From contig JAKZZE010000007.1 in the NCBI GenBank assembly GCA_024220505.1, positions 1,736,001 to 1,800,000 on the forward strand: a stretch of 64,000 nt of DNA, written 5' to 3'. The number at the start of each line of letters is the position of its first letter. Position 1 is the first letter of the stretch. This DNA comes from Rhizopus arrhizus (lineage: Eukaryota > Mucoromycota > Mucoromycetes > Mucorales > Rhizopodaceae). The notes below the pieces were generated by a model, which was given only the letters and a program-made list of their open reading frames with translations, was not told where the DNA came from and searched no databases. A program made the position numbers and the translations under genes. Below are positions 47,291 to 59,023 of the stretch, one piece after another.

Positions 47291-48285
47291 ATGTCTGTCA
47301 CTTCTTTTTATAGAAAGATTAATAAAGAAGAAGAAGAAGCAGGTTCTATTCTTATTTCTTTAGCAAATCAAAGGAGTCATCCAATCCGACGTAATAAATC
47401 AATGTCGATTCAAAACTTGTTGGAAAATAAAGAAAAGAGTTTTTATAAACAAGATCGTCAGTGGATGGTAAATAAATTCTTATTCAACTCGTTATTTATT
47501 CATTTCAGGAACAACATGATTCAACTCAACGTTCTTTACTATTTGAGAATCAATCCGATAATTCATGTAATTCTTTATTTTTTTATTTTTTTTTTATGTC
47601 TTATTCATCTCTTTTGATAGCCACTCCATCCACTCCTCCTTCTTCTTATTTATTCAAAACAAATGAATTCAATCTGTCAGTGAATGAAATGATGAATGGT
47701 AAATATTATATTTCATAATTACATGTTTATGATGATTATTAGGTCGTATGCAAACATCTTATTATCCAATGCATCAAATCACAAAAGATCTCACCCACAA
47801 CTTTCTAGAATCAAAAAGGGGTAAATTAATGATTTCTTATTGTCTATTGCTCACATTTATTTATAGAAAACATCAAGAATCACTTGTGTCTACAGCAAGT
47901 ATGTCTATCAACATATTCATTAAACTCATTCTTATTTAGTCTCTTGTAAAAAAATCTCAAGAATTTGTTAATGCACCTTATTTAAACATGGTACACATTT
48001 TAAACAAAACTATTTACTCCCCCCCCCTCTCTCTTTTCCTTCTTTTCCCTAACAATTTATTAGAAGCAAAGATCAAAACTTCGACGTAATGCACTTCAAG
48101 CCTATATTAGTTACATGATCTATGCTGACATCACACGTCAAAAAAAGGTAATCTGATCCTTTCTTTCTTTCTTTTTAATTCATATTCTATAGCCTTCATC
48201 TCACATCAACATCCCTTCAAGATCTCTTGATTCCATTCTAAATCAACCACTCACCGCTTTCCTTCATTCAAAAAGATATTATTAG
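47291..48285 (+). CDS. Eight-exon gene of unknown function (216 aa)
   Basis: Exons 47291-47467, 47509-47566, 47621-47699, 47744-47820, 47867-47898, 47940-47990, 48064-48147 and 48193-48285 join in phase with GT...TAG/CAG introns of about 40-75 nt. The protein begins MSVTSFYRKINKEEEEAG and has a basic patch with a possible phospho-serine site (HPIRRNKSMSIQNLL). A Ser/Pro stretch follows, then helical segments (YPMHQITKDLTHNFLESKR; QQSLVKKSQEFVNAPYLNM; RSKLRRNALQAYISYMIYAD), and it ends LTAFLHSKRYY. No known domain is recognised, and no signal peptide or membrane span is visible. It could be a small cytosolic or nuclear adaptor with a predicted coiled-coil tendency. The clean splice phases over eight exons argue that it is real. 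Confidence 0.65.
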
Positions 48286-50510
48286 CATTCAAACATTGTA
48301 AATAAATTTAGAATTCAAAACGTTGTCTATTCTTTCTATTTATTTCTAATAACCATATCTTCTCTCTACTTGCTTTAATAATAATAATACTCTCAATTAA
48401 TCTATTCATAAAATTTCAATCTTTTCCTCCAACACTTTATTCTTCCTTCTTCACCCCCCAATTCAATTCACTCAAAATCAAATAAGGAGAGGGGACACTA
48501 GTTTGACTGTCAGTTTCACATGGACCATTGAATGTGCTTTAGGTCAGGTAATCTGAAGGAATCCACCCCAACACTGATCGACCAGTGTTTTAAACACACC
48601 TACCGTCCTACTTTCTTGGTCTTCTACCACAGACAAAAATGACTTGTGCCCGCTCCTGATTTTTTCAGTACCCAGACATCCAAAGCGACGGCTGCCAAAC
48701 GGAACACTGGATGGTCCTTATCGGAACCTTCAAACAGTCCTCTCTGGAAAAGATCAGGTCAATCAAGTCAGGCTCGCCTTGATACACCCCATGTGGTTCA
48801 TAGATCGAGTCGGAGGATCATTTCGCGGCCTCTTTTGAGGCTCTGGATCGCTGGCTGATCATCTGAGCCCACAACGAGGACGGGTAATAACCTTACAAAT
48901 CGCCTCCTCCAGCAGTTCATCCTGTCCCGTTTGCATTCCGGTCCTGGAAGGTCTCGTCTGTCTTTTGATCCTGTTCCAAAAGATCCATCACCGTCCCACC
49001 AGACAAACAGGAGCAGCTGGACCCCTGGTCCTTTCCCTGATCTCCACCGTCCGTTTCAATCAACGCGATCGATCGTGATAGGCATGGAGAGTATCACCAC
49101 AGGAATTGAGGTTCTTTGGGCAAAGATCGGTTTCCTTGATTTTTGGTCAGTGAAACAGCAAGAGGGTTGGTTCAGTGAGAGGTCGCTGAATTCTGTATTG
49201 GTTACCTCCATCTGAACCCATCGCTCACGATAGCTCAAAGGATCCATCCTCCTCTTGTCACCGAAACAGATCTGGGTCGATCGAGCCCTGACGTTCGGTC
49301 AATTGAGTTTCCGGTTAAGGATAAACAACCTATCGTACGAGTCCCCTGCCTGTCTGTAGAACTTGTCAAAGAACACATGTCGTATGCAACACTCGGGCAA
49401 GTATGAAAAGCTAGGGAACGTGAACGATCCACTCTTTCTACTCTCCTATCCATCCTGCCTCTCGTTCTGACCGTCTATCCTGTAATCTCTGTGCTTACTA
49501 GATAAGAAAAAGGAAATGTCGGCCGAGAAAAGTCTGTGGGTGGGTGGTTGAAGGAGGGGATACGTGGTCCTCGGGTTGCATTCCCTCCAACTTGAGAATC
49601 TATTTGTTTTTCGTATTTATGTCAGTGTCACTCAACTTTGAAGGGTGAAATACTAGTAAGATCGATCTGAAGGGTCTCTGGATCTTTTGGTACAGTGATC
49701 TGTATTTCAACCGGTCTGAAACTGGCAAAGATAAACAAAAGTCTGTCATACAATCAAACATCCACATTTTCTGTATCTGTTGTAGCTTATAGATACCGGA
49801 TAGATCCGGTTAGATGTAATGACGCTCAACGCCTTCCTTGGCTTCAGTTATCTCTAAGACCCCCTTGAATCTCTCGGTCTTTGTATTCTCTCTTACTGTC
49901 CTGCTTTCAATGTCAAAATCGTAGCAAGCAAGTAATATAGATCAAGGTATGGTGTTGTTGAGAATGATGGGTTTATAAACATGCTGATGGTTTGTATCCG
50001 TAGCTGATGGACAATAAAAGTCATTCTTTGCATTCAGTCTAGCCGTTCTATCATAAAATCAGGATGGGTTTATGAAAAACAGATAGAAACCGTCTTGATC
50101 GTAAAGTAGAATGTGAACCGCATGTTTACCCAGGACATGAGGAAGGTTTCATACAATCCTTTTCACATTCACCATCCTTGCTTGAGACACATTCACTTGC
50201 TAACCAAAAACATCACCCATGTACCATGCCCAAAAAGTTACTGGTGGGAATTTTTTGTACCTAAAATACATTTGAAAAATATACCGGCTAATCCAATCTA
50301 TTGAGGAGTAGGTAGAATGGTTTGTATTGGTCTATAAAATAAAAGGAGTTATTACAGATGCTAGAAACTAAGAATAATGCAAGATCTATCGAACATGAAA
50401 CAACTGTAATAAGGAATGTTTTAAATAGTGTATATTGTAATCAAGGAGTTTTTGCAATATACAAGGAAATAAAAAGCGTCAATCAATCACTATTTAAGTA
50501 GGATGCCATT
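48286..50510. other. Gene-poor interval with a GC-richer coding-like island
   Basis: About 48480-49500 is clearly richer in G and C than the flanks and has low homopolymer content. Several frames are open over 60-95 codons, notably plus 48646-48858 (Ser/Arg/Thr-rich), plus 48931-49215 (GPGRSRLSFDPVPKDPSPS...) and plus 49179-49406, which reads YLHLNPSLTIAQRIHPPL...FPVKDKQPIVRVPCLSVE with no ATG near its start. They cannot be joined into one convincing model. The rest, to 50510, is AT-rich and empty as far as I can see. Confidence 0.5.
48640..49406 (+). pseudogene. Possible decayed gene or mobile-element relic (unidentified)
   Basis: Coding-like pieces in different plus-strand frames with interruptions: a Ser/Arg-rich piece at 48646-48858, a Pro/Ser-rich piece at 48931-49080, and an open piece at 49179-49406 with ordinary protein composition. 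Possible introns (GGGTAATAACC...CTCCAG near 48890-48915) partly relieve the frame changes, so an intact multi-exon gene is an alternative. No reverse transcriptase, integrase, transposase or terminal repeat is recognisable. Base composition differs from all neighbours, which would fit a relic of foreign or repetitive origin. Confidence 0.25.
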
Positions 50511-50690
50511 CTATTGCTCTGGGTAAGTAGCTCGGTGGACTAAAACTAAATCAACAGTTTTCCATGCTTGTAGTGCGACGAATATGGACGCAGCCCAACA
50601 AAGTTGAAAGGAGAAACCGATGACTGAGAAAGATATCAATACTCTTTGAAGAGCTTGAGATGTAATCTTACTACCTTGTTCAGGTGGCAT
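50511..50690 (-). CDS. Small single-span membrane protein (59 aa), unknown
   Basis: An intronless 59-codon frame starting MPPEQGSKITSQALQRVL, with a hydrophobic stretch (LISFSVIGFSFQLCWAASIF), then VALQAWKTVDLVLVHRAT and the end YPEQ. The composition (Trp, Cys, Gln, Pro, Ala) is unlike chance AT-rich frames nearby, and the local GC content is raised only across this frame. An AT-rich region and a 27-nt T tract lie upstream in the sense of transcription. The size and topology recall small subunits of mitochondrial or ER complexes, but I recognise no family. It may also be one exon of a larger gene. Confidence 0.45.
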   Translation of the reverse strand: MPPEQGSKITSQALQRVLISFSVIGFSFQLCWAASIFVALQAWKTVDLVLVHRATYPEQ

Positions 50691-50751
50691 AACCTTTTTA
50701 TTTAGTGTTGACTTGATATTCTCAAGCGTAAAGGTGTTTTATATAAAATTA

Positions 50752-50784
<33 letters not shown>

Positions 50785-51482
50785 CTCTTAAAAAGAGAGA
50801 AACAACCAAGAGGATAAAATAAAAAAAAGAACTAGGTTGTTATATGACAAAACATATATTTATAAAAGGATTGTACAAATGTATCAACGCGTTATTGCAT
50901 TTAAAAACTTTGTTTACGATCTGCTGCTATTTTTAAATACCGAATAATCAACTTATAGGTACATCACAAGGACCAATATAAGAAAAAAAAAAAATTGAAA
51001 ACACGAGCTTAATAGGATTATGTTCATTTTTGTAGTAGAATTTTAAAATGAGACAAAAATTGTAGTATTCAGAAGATGCTGTCAAAAGCATGAAAGATAA
51101 ACAAAAATCACGTATTTAGTCTAGAATAAAAAGGACATGTCCTAAAATATGTCTAAAAATGCATTGCAACTCAAGTTTAAGAGAAAATTTTTAGATATAA
51201 AACTATGGTATTTTGATTATATGAATAAACAGTTCCGGATCATTACATTGGTAAAAAACACACACACAGAGCTCAATTTTTTCTAGAAATTTGTTCCGTC
51301 GTGGAACAGTACCAAAACGATGTTCTGTCGAGCTACAAAAATAACAGCCAATCATTTATAGTTATTCCAAAAAGCAGCAAATGAATAGAATCAGAGTAAT
51401 GGCGGAGTTGTATTTACGCTGGGTGCAGGAGAAAAGAGAGTATACACCTTTATTTTCTAGTTCTTTTTTTGTCTTTATAAAC
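50691..51482. promoter_or_regulatory. SEC24 upstream region
   Basis: About 0.8 kb between the divergent starts of the small membrane protein and SEC24. It contains a T tract near 50756-50782, a short CA run near 51260 and otherwise AT-rich sequence. No coding signal. Confidence 0.5.
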
Positions 51483-54400
51483 ATGACTTCATTACCCGTT
51501 CGACCTGTCAATGTTTCTAACGGTAAAGAAGACTTCATTTAAAGCAAAAAGTAGAAATTTAAATTTTAACATTAAAAAATAGGTGCACCCATTAGACCAG
51601 CCGTGCAAGGTCAACCGCCGAGACCTATGCGTCCACCTATGCCTGCTGGACCTAATCCTTCTATGGTTCCTGGACCTAATTCACCTATGGTTGCTGGTCA
51701 AAGACCTCTTCCTCCCATGATGAACGCTCGGCCTCCAATGATGCCTCATCCACAGAGACCTCTTACTTCTCCTCAACCAATGATGAGACCATCTGTGGCA
51801 GCTTCACCTCCACGTCCCATGATGCCTCCAGTTCAACCACAAAATAACCTTATATCGCCTATGCAAAACATGCATATACAACAGGTAACAGAAATATAAA
51901 AAATAAAACAGCCGACTAAACTGTGCTTTAGCAACCCACCAGTCATAATAAGCCACGCCGTGTGTATGCAGTGAATCCCGAAGCTTCAAGCATTGCAACA
52001 CCACAAGCACCACCCAAGGAGCCTTGGCCAAATAGTCTTCAACCTCAATTGCAAACCGTACGCCCATCACATGCTTCAGCTGCTGCAGGTATAGGTTATA
52101 CCAATGCACCTTATACGCATTCCGAGCAACCTCTACCACCAGAATTACGCCCACCCAGTCAACCTCGTCCAAGGATTGACCCAGACCAGATGCCTGCCCC
52201 AGTTACAGTAAGAGAATTAGACGAGGAGCTCTTTGCAGATAAATTCTTTGGTACGTTGGAAAGAGAACGCGTGCCACTGGCTACAACACAATGTATTGCA
52301 TTTGATCAAGGTTTGATATCAAAAAAAAAAAGAACTGTCTAAGGGAAAAGAGGAAGTTGATTTTTTATTTTTATTTTAGGCAACTGCAATCCTCGATTTA
52401 TGCGTTCGACTGTTGACCGTGTTCCTTTTAGTAAGGATCTTGCAGATAAATCAAAATTGCCACTAGGTTTAGTCATTCAACCTTTGGCCAAGCTTCGATC
52501 GGATGAGGTGGATATTCAAGCTGTCGATCATGGATCCGAAGGGCCGGTACGTTGTACTCGATGCAGAGCCTATATCAATCCTTGGTGTGTCTTTACCCAT
52601 GGAGGCGCTCGATTTGAATGTAACCTTTGTTTATACTCCAATGAGGTCCCTGCTTGGTATTTTGCCAATGTGGATATGTCAGGCAGACGTATTGATGCGA
52701 ACGAAAGACCCGAATTGAGATATGGATCTGTAGAATTTGAAGTGCCCAAAGAATATTACTCTACAAGACAACCTGCACCACTAAACTATGTGTTTGCACT
52801 GGATGTCTCCGTTTTGAGCATTCAAAGTGGTATGCTTCAAGCTGTCTGTGAAGGGTTGAAGACTGCATTGTATGATGAACAAGGAAACGCAAAGTTGAAT
52901 AATCGTATTGGTATCATTACTTTTGACAAAGATGTTCAATTCTTTAATCTTCATGTAAGCCCAACACTCATTTTAACTTGTTCTAAATTGTATTTATTAG
53001 GCATCTTTACCCACTGCTCAAATGCTTGTTGTTTCTGATATCGAAGATATGTTTGTGCCTCTTCAAGCTGGATTTTTAGCTGACCCCAACGAATCAAAGT
53101 AAGAAGAAAGATTAGATAAGGTTTTTATTTATTGACTCTTCTTTAGAAATGTCATTCTAGAATTATTAAATTCCTTACCACACATGTTTAAAGATACCAT
53201 TAGACCAGAGTCTGTCTATACTTCTGCTGTTAGAGGAGGTTTGCAAGCACTGGTAAGTTCCCCCTTTTTTTTTCAATTGGCTATACACTTTTTCTCACAC
53301 ATGTACAGAAAGAAACAGGCGGACAAGTATTTGTATTCCAAACATGTCTTCCCAACCACGGACCCGACATGTTAAAACCTCGCGATGATAAATCACTTTA
53401 TGGCACAGAAAAGGAAAGAAACTTATTGACAGCTCAGAGCGAGAAATATAAACAACTCGGAGAAGAATGTGTCAAGAACGGTGTCTGTGTCAATACCTGG
53501 GTCTTTCCTTCACAATATATGGACCTGGCCACGATCCGCACCGTCTCTCATCTCACCGGTGGTGATTTACGGTACTATCCTGCCTTTAAGCTAGATAATA
53601 AACACAGTATTGCCTATCAGCTCAATCATGACATACATCGACAGACAGGATATGATGGTGTCCTTCGTATTCGATGCTCGGATGGTCTACAGGTCATGGA
53701 TCACTATGGTGCATGCCACATGAGTACCTACACTGATGTTGATATGACAGGTATCGATCAAGATAAGGCTATTGCGGCAGTGATGAAGCATGATGGTAAA
53801 CTGGACCTGAATCGCGGTGTCTCGTTTCAGTGTGCCTTGCTTTATACTACACGTGATGGCCACCGTCGAGTCCGGGTCCACAATCTTCAGTTGGCTGTGA
53901 CTTCTCAAATCTCGGATGTATTCCGTTATGGGGATGTGGATGCGACAGTGAGTGTGATGCTTCGACAGACCATCTTTGATTTATTCCACAAGAATCGAAA
54001 AGAACTCCATACCAAGTTGACAGATGCCTGCGTTGATATTTTAACTGCTTATCGCAATAACTGTGCTTCTTCAACATCGCCAGGTCAATTGATCTTGCCC
54101 GAAGCTTTCAAGCTATTGCCTGTCTATGTACACGGCGCCATTCGTTCTGCTGTATTAAGAGGAGGTAAAGAAGAAAAAAGTCTTGTTTTTTTTTTTAAAA
54201 AAAAAAAAAAAAACTCATCACTTTGTTAGTGGGTGTGGATATGAATATTGATGCAAGAATAGCTGGCATGAGTATGTTTAATACTTTAAGTGTAGCTGAA
54301 TTGGTTTGGACATTATATCCAAGGATGTTTGCCCTACACAATTTGACAGCAGAGGATGGGTCGGTCAATATGAAGGGGGAAATAAAGCTACCATCCATGG

Positions 54401-54916
54401 TACGCACATCTTACGAAAGGTTAGAGACGAATGGAGCCTATCTTGTTGGTAAAATGCCATACAACATGAAATATAATTTGATATTCATCATATGACATAT
54501 TAGATTCTGGATCCACTTTATTCGTATGGCTTGGTAGTAAAGTTCCACCCGAGTTCTTGCAAAATGTATTTGGAGTTTCCCACTTGGATCAAATAGACCC
54601 TAATATGGTATAACCTTAATGTTAAAAATAGGCTTCATCATTCCTCACTCACGCATAAATGTATCATGTATAGATTGCTTTGCCTGCATTGAATACAGAT
54701 TTGTCACATAAAATACACAACATCATGCGACAATTGCAATCTCAACGAGCTCGTTATCTCAAGCCTTGTATTGTCCGTCAAGAAAAAGATGCGATTGAAT
54801 TCCTTTTTTCAACTTGGATGTCTGAAGATCGTAATGCTGAAGTACAAACTTATGTTGATTACATGTGTGTCTTGCATCGTAAAATTCAAGAAGAAATGAA
54901 AAAACTAAACAATTAA
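51483..54916 (+). CDS. SEC24: COPII coat cargo-binding subunit Sec24
   Basis: Ten exons (51483-51522, 51583-51884, 51932-52310, 52380-52954, 53001-53098, 53147-53252, 53309-54164, 54230-54448, 54504-54607, 54674-54916), 973 aa. It has a long Pro/Met/Gln-rich disordered N-terminus. The zinc-finger domain follows (VRCTRCRAYINPW...FECNLC). The trunk has LNYVFALDVSVLSIQSG and IGIITFD. The beta-sandwich and helical domains include LTGGDLRYYPAF and QTGYDGVLRIRCSDGL. The gelsolin-like domain has DSGSTLFVWLGSKVPPEFL. The conserved end is DAIEFLFSTWMSEDRNAEVQTYVDYMCVLHRKIQ. Function: selects cargo at ER exit sites with Sec23. Its stop is 11 bp from the stop of the opposite gene. Confidence 0.97.
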
Positions 54917-54927
54917 AAAAAAAGTTT

Positions 54928-55326
54928 TTATTTATTTGTAAATGTACTTGTGAATGTCACTGGTTTATCTTTGTATTGACTAAATGCTTGACTTGCTGAA
55001 GGAGATGCAGATGTAAGTGTGAGTTCAGAATGAATAAGTGAATTAAAACCAAAGTAAGTTCCTTGAGAAATACTCGTGTAACTGGGTGGACCTTCACCCC
55101 AACCACTTTCTTCCTCGTCTTGCTTGGGTTGCTTTTCAATAGCGGGTTGTGTTGACATTGTTGTTGTTGCGTTTGTTATAGAGAATATAGAAGGTGGATT
55201 GTTGTCTTTGTTTGTCAAGTGTGTATTTTGCAATTCTTTGGTTATCTTTTCTTCTTCAGAAGATATTGAAAATGATTGAAGCTTCTTGTTCAAATCAAAA
55301 TCTGCAAGATTATTATTATTATTCAT
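54928..55326 (-). CDS. Small hydrophilic low-complexity protein, unknown function
   Basis: Intronless, 132 aa. It begins with an Asn run (MNNNNNLADFDLNKKLQSFS), is Ser/Thr/Asn/Gln-rich, and contains a distinctive piece DEEESGWGEGPPSYTSISQGTYFGF followed by SELTLTSASPSASQAFSQYKD. No known domain, signal peptide or membrane span is visible. The GWGEGPPSY segment looks like a short linear motif in a disordered protein. The ATG lies 124 bp from the divergent DYRK start, and the stop is 11 bp from that of SEC24. Real but uncharacterised seems more likely than chance, because composition and length exceed local noise. Confidence 0.6.
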   Translation of the reverse strand: MNNNNNLADFDLNKKLQSFSISSEEEKITKELQNTHLTNKDNNPPSIFSITNATTTMSTQPAIEKQPKQDEEESGWGEGPPSYTSISQGTYFGFNSLIHSELTLTSASPSASQAFSQYKDKPVTFTSTFTNK

Positions 55327-55450
55327 TGACTAAAAATAAAAATAAAAAAACAAGTCGGCTTTGATAAATAATTATTGATTGGCCAATATGGCATTAATTA
55401 ACAAACAAAAATTTTAATTATTGTTTTTATTAGCAATATTTTTTTCTTTA

Positions 55451-57587
55451 ATGTCCAATCACCCTTCAAAGAAGAATTGGAGATCACTTCATAATGAAAC
55501 GATCGAACCCAATTCTACTTTGGCTTGTTATATAAAAGATAAACAACAAATACCTCGAAGACGAGCCAAGTCTTTAAAAGAAGAAAAAAAAGATACCAAC
55601 AAACCAACAAAGAAAGTGGTTGCAACACCTAAACGAAGTGCCTCCCTGAGCCATTTGCACAAGACAACCAACACATCGACTGGAGTGAGTGCTTATCAAG
55701 GCTATACACGTACCTCTTCTTCTTCCCGTCGTTCGTCTACTTGGTCACCACCACCACGAAGCAGTAGCTTAAAAAAGCCTACAGTGACATCGATACCGCC
55801 CGTACCGCCTGTACCCAAACAGCTCAGATCCTCCTCACTCAAGTCATACGACAAGGGAAATTTTAGTCGAGATTTGGAAGAAATCGAACGAGAAATAAAA
55901 GCATTAGAGATACAAAGAGATAGACATTCACAATTTTTAGCAAAACAAAAGCAGCAAATACAAAAACAACAAGAAGAGAATAAGAAGATATTGGAACAAA
56001 AAGATTATTATGGACGTAAACGAGGAAAGGTAAATGAGGCGATAGGAAGAGTAGAGAAAGATACTCATGTTTTATAGACCTTGCCTGGTAATTTAGCTAC
56101 ACCACCGCTCATACCCAATAAACCTTTACCACCAATGATACTCAATCCAATAGAAATGAATATACCCAATAAGCCAATTCCCCTGAAACTTTATGCAAGC
56201 ACATCCACAGGAATACCTAAAAAGAAAAAAGCAGTAAAGAAGGATGATAGTCTACTAAAAGAGACCTCGAGCAAGAAAATAGATGATGGAGCACGCTATC
56301 CAAAGAGTGTCTATACAGCACTGAAATATTATAGTAAATACCTTTCTAGTCACGAAAAAAAGGAGATTCAAAGTTACAGTGAAGTTTATTTTGTTGGTCC
56401 CTATGCGAAAATCAAACATGACGCTAGTTTTGATGATGACAAGGGCAATTACAAGATTGTGCTTCAAGATCATTTAGCTTACAGGTATGAAGTACTCGAC
56501 ATACTCGGTAAAGGGTCATTTGGCCAAGTGGTTAAGTGTATTGATCATAAGACGGGTCAAACAGTGGCCATCAAGCTGATTCGAAACAAAAAGAGATTTC
56601 ATGCACAGGCAGTGACTGAGTTGAATATTTTACGCAAGTTGACTGAATATGATCCAAAGGATGAGTATCATACAATACGTGTGTTGGATGACTTTCAATT
56701 CAGAGGACATTTGTGTATCGCGTTTGAATGTTTGAGTATGAATTTATATGAATTTATCAAAAGTAATCATTTTCAAGGATTCAGTATAAACTTGATTAAA
56801 AGGTTGTTTTATTATTCAACTACCATTCATTCATGACTTATCCTTCATCATAGATTTACTTTTCAAATATTGAAGGCTTTAGATTTACTGTATAAACATA
56901 AACTTATTCACTGTGATTTGAAACCAGAGGTAGTAGCGATAATAGCGATAATAGTGATCATGTAAATAACGTGTGTATTAGAACATTTTATTAAGACATC
57001 CAACTAAAAGTTCAATTAAAGTCATTGATTTTGGTAGCAGTTGCTTTGAATCAGAGAAAGGTAACGAATGATTACAAGATAATGAGCATGTATAATAACT
57101 ATTTAAATAGTGTACACTTACATTCAAAGTCGATTTTATAGATCACCTGAAGTGATCTTGGGATTATCCTATCATACAGCCATTGATATGTGGAGCTTAG
57201 GATGTATTATAGCAGAACTCTATACGGGTACACCGCTCTTTCCAGGAGAAAATGAACAGGATCAATTGGGTTGTATCATGGAAATCATTGGTGCACCACA
57301 AAAACATTTAATTGATCGATGCTCACGAAGAAAGCTATTCTTTGGTAAAAAAGCTGAATAGAAGACACTTTTGTTATTAACTAATAAGGATAGATTCAAA
57401 TGGCAATCCACGTATTATAAGTAACTCAAAGGGAACGAAAAGATATCCAAATACAAAACCTTTGTATCAAGCAATCAATAGTCGAGATATTTTATTTATT
57501 GATTTTATACAAAAATGCTTAGTTTGGGATCCTAATCAACGTATGACGCCTAAAGAAGCACTTGCGCATGAATGGATTTGTATATAA
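55451..57587 (+). CDS. DYRK-family dual-specificity protein kinase
   Basis: Six exons (55451-56029, 56078-56802, 56854-56929, 56982-57060, 57111-57344, 57394-57587), 628 aa. A basic Ser/Pro-rich N-terminus with a coiled coil ([20 protein letters not shown]) precedes a DYRK-homology box ([24 protein letters not shown]). The kinase domain has [27 protein letters not shown], the catalytic loop [19 protein letters not shown] and the activation loop [17 protein letters not shown], whose YxY is autophosphorylated in DYRKs, then [15 protein letters not shown]. It ends soon after the last kinase helix ([13 protein letters not shown]). The DH box points to class II (DYRK2/Pom1-like) rather than Yak1. 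These kinases act in cell polarity and growth control. The upstream ATG-less extension was not used as start. Confidence 0.93.
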
Positions 57588-57811
57588 ATAAAACTTTCGG
57601 AAGATTAAAAAAAAAACACTTGTTTGTGTTACTCTTTCTTAGCCCCAGGTCCGGAGACAGACCCGAAAGTGTGAATTATGGTTTAAAAAGGGGGAAAAAA
57701 AAGTAAAAAGGGAGAAAGAAAGCTTGTGTGAGAGAGTTAGAGTGAGCGTGGTGTGTGGAGTTGTAAACTTTTTTTTTTCCTTTTTCTTTCTTCATTTTTT
57801 CTTTTTCTTTG

Positions 57812-58481
57812 ATGACCTCGAGTGTACCTTCAAGCAATACTTTAGATTATTTTATAAAAAAGACTTGTGAACAGTGTAAAAGAAGATCCCGTCCTTGTGA
57901 TTCACAACGTCCTTGTACACAGTGTATTGAGGCAGGCCAAGACTGTGCTTACAGTGTAGTTCATGACTACTCTCAGTCTGTCTTTTCTACCCATGCTGCC
58001 AGAAGATTAAGTTCTGGTTCAGCCTGTGAGACTTGTCGAAGAAGAAAAACGAAATGTGATGGAGCAAGTCCTTGTGGATTTTGTGCTGCCAACGGGATTG
58101 AGTGTGTAAACTATTCGGAAAGAAGGCTCCTTAGTAAAAAACAGCAACAACCGACAGAGGCTATCGATCGAATCGAAGATAGACTTCGGAGAATAGAGAG
58201 ATTGATGGCTGCCTTTGCACCCTCAATCACCAACAATCCACCTGCTGAAAGTCATAAGGTCAGACCTCAACGTCACTCTGTTCAAGGTGTTAATTCTGCT
58301 AGAGAAAAGAAAGAATTAAACCATCACAGAAGTAAGTTCTTTTTTTTTTCTTGTTATGGATTTCCTCTTGTTGTTTGCTTATAACTAAAATAGGCTCACC
58401 TTATTCATCACGCATTGGATCTATTTCTCCACCTCCTTCACAGACGAGTATAGCCCATTCAATGTTGAATCTTTCCATCTC

Positions 58482-58518
<37 letters not shown>

Positions 58519-58814
58519 CCTTTCAGTTCCATCTCCACACCTTCTTCTTCTTCATATCCTCTTTTAGGTAAGAATGAATATTTCAATTTACCTAGTCCGC
58601 CTGAATCAAGAAGTGAACATGAATGGAAAAATGCAATACCGAGTTTAATGGGTAAGCGATGTAGTAGTAATTGCTCTTGTATACTTATATATGTATCATA
58701 GATCAACTGTCAAAGCGTACGTTTGCTACTTCGAGTAATGAATATACAGTAACACAATATCCTATTTATCCATTAACTCCACCTCCTACTCAACAAAAAC
58801 ATGAAACTTCTTGA
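57812..58814 (+). CDS. Transcription factor with two tandem Zn2Cys6 clusters
   Basis: Three exons (57812-58331, 58394-58651, 58702-58814), 296 aa. Cluster 1 begins CEQCKRRSRPCDSQRPCTQC, with its sixth Cys in AGQDC. Cluster 2 begins CETCRRRKTKCDGASPCGFC and ends in NGIEC. Both keep the six cysteines with Cx2Cx6Cx5Cx2Cx6C spacing. A short coiled coil follows (IDRIEDRLRRIERLMAAFA), consistent with dimer formation. The C-terminal half is Ser/Pro-rich with a 13-residue Asn run from an AAT repeat (58480-58518). No fungal-specific TF middle homology domain is present, so the protein is short for the class. Most Zn2Cys6 proteins have a single cluster, so the pair is unusual. It is presumably a nuclear DNA-binding regulator. 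Confidence 0.9.
58480..58518 (+). repeat. (AAT)n coding microsatellite, poly-Asn
   Basis: About 13 AAT units inside exon 2 of the double-Zn2Cys6 gene, encoding an asparagine run. Likely polymorphic between strains. Confidence 0.9.
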
Positions 58815-59023
58815 ATATTCCTTATCCTTACTTTATGTATACTTTCCTTCATTACTATTATTATTACTACTAATTATGCTATATTATGTTTATATACTTT
58901 CTACTCATCTTTTTTTTTTTTATCGCGCATGATAAATAAAAAAACGCGTCCCCTTCAATTTTTAATATTTTATTTTCTGACAGAATAATTTTCTTTTCTT
59001 ATTCTTTTGCATATAAAAGAGAA

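Noticed and set aside
48931..49215. 94-codon Pro/Ser-rich plus-strand frame as an intact gene
   Set aside because: The frame is not continuous with neighbouring coding-like pieces and has no family match, so it is reported only as part of the island.
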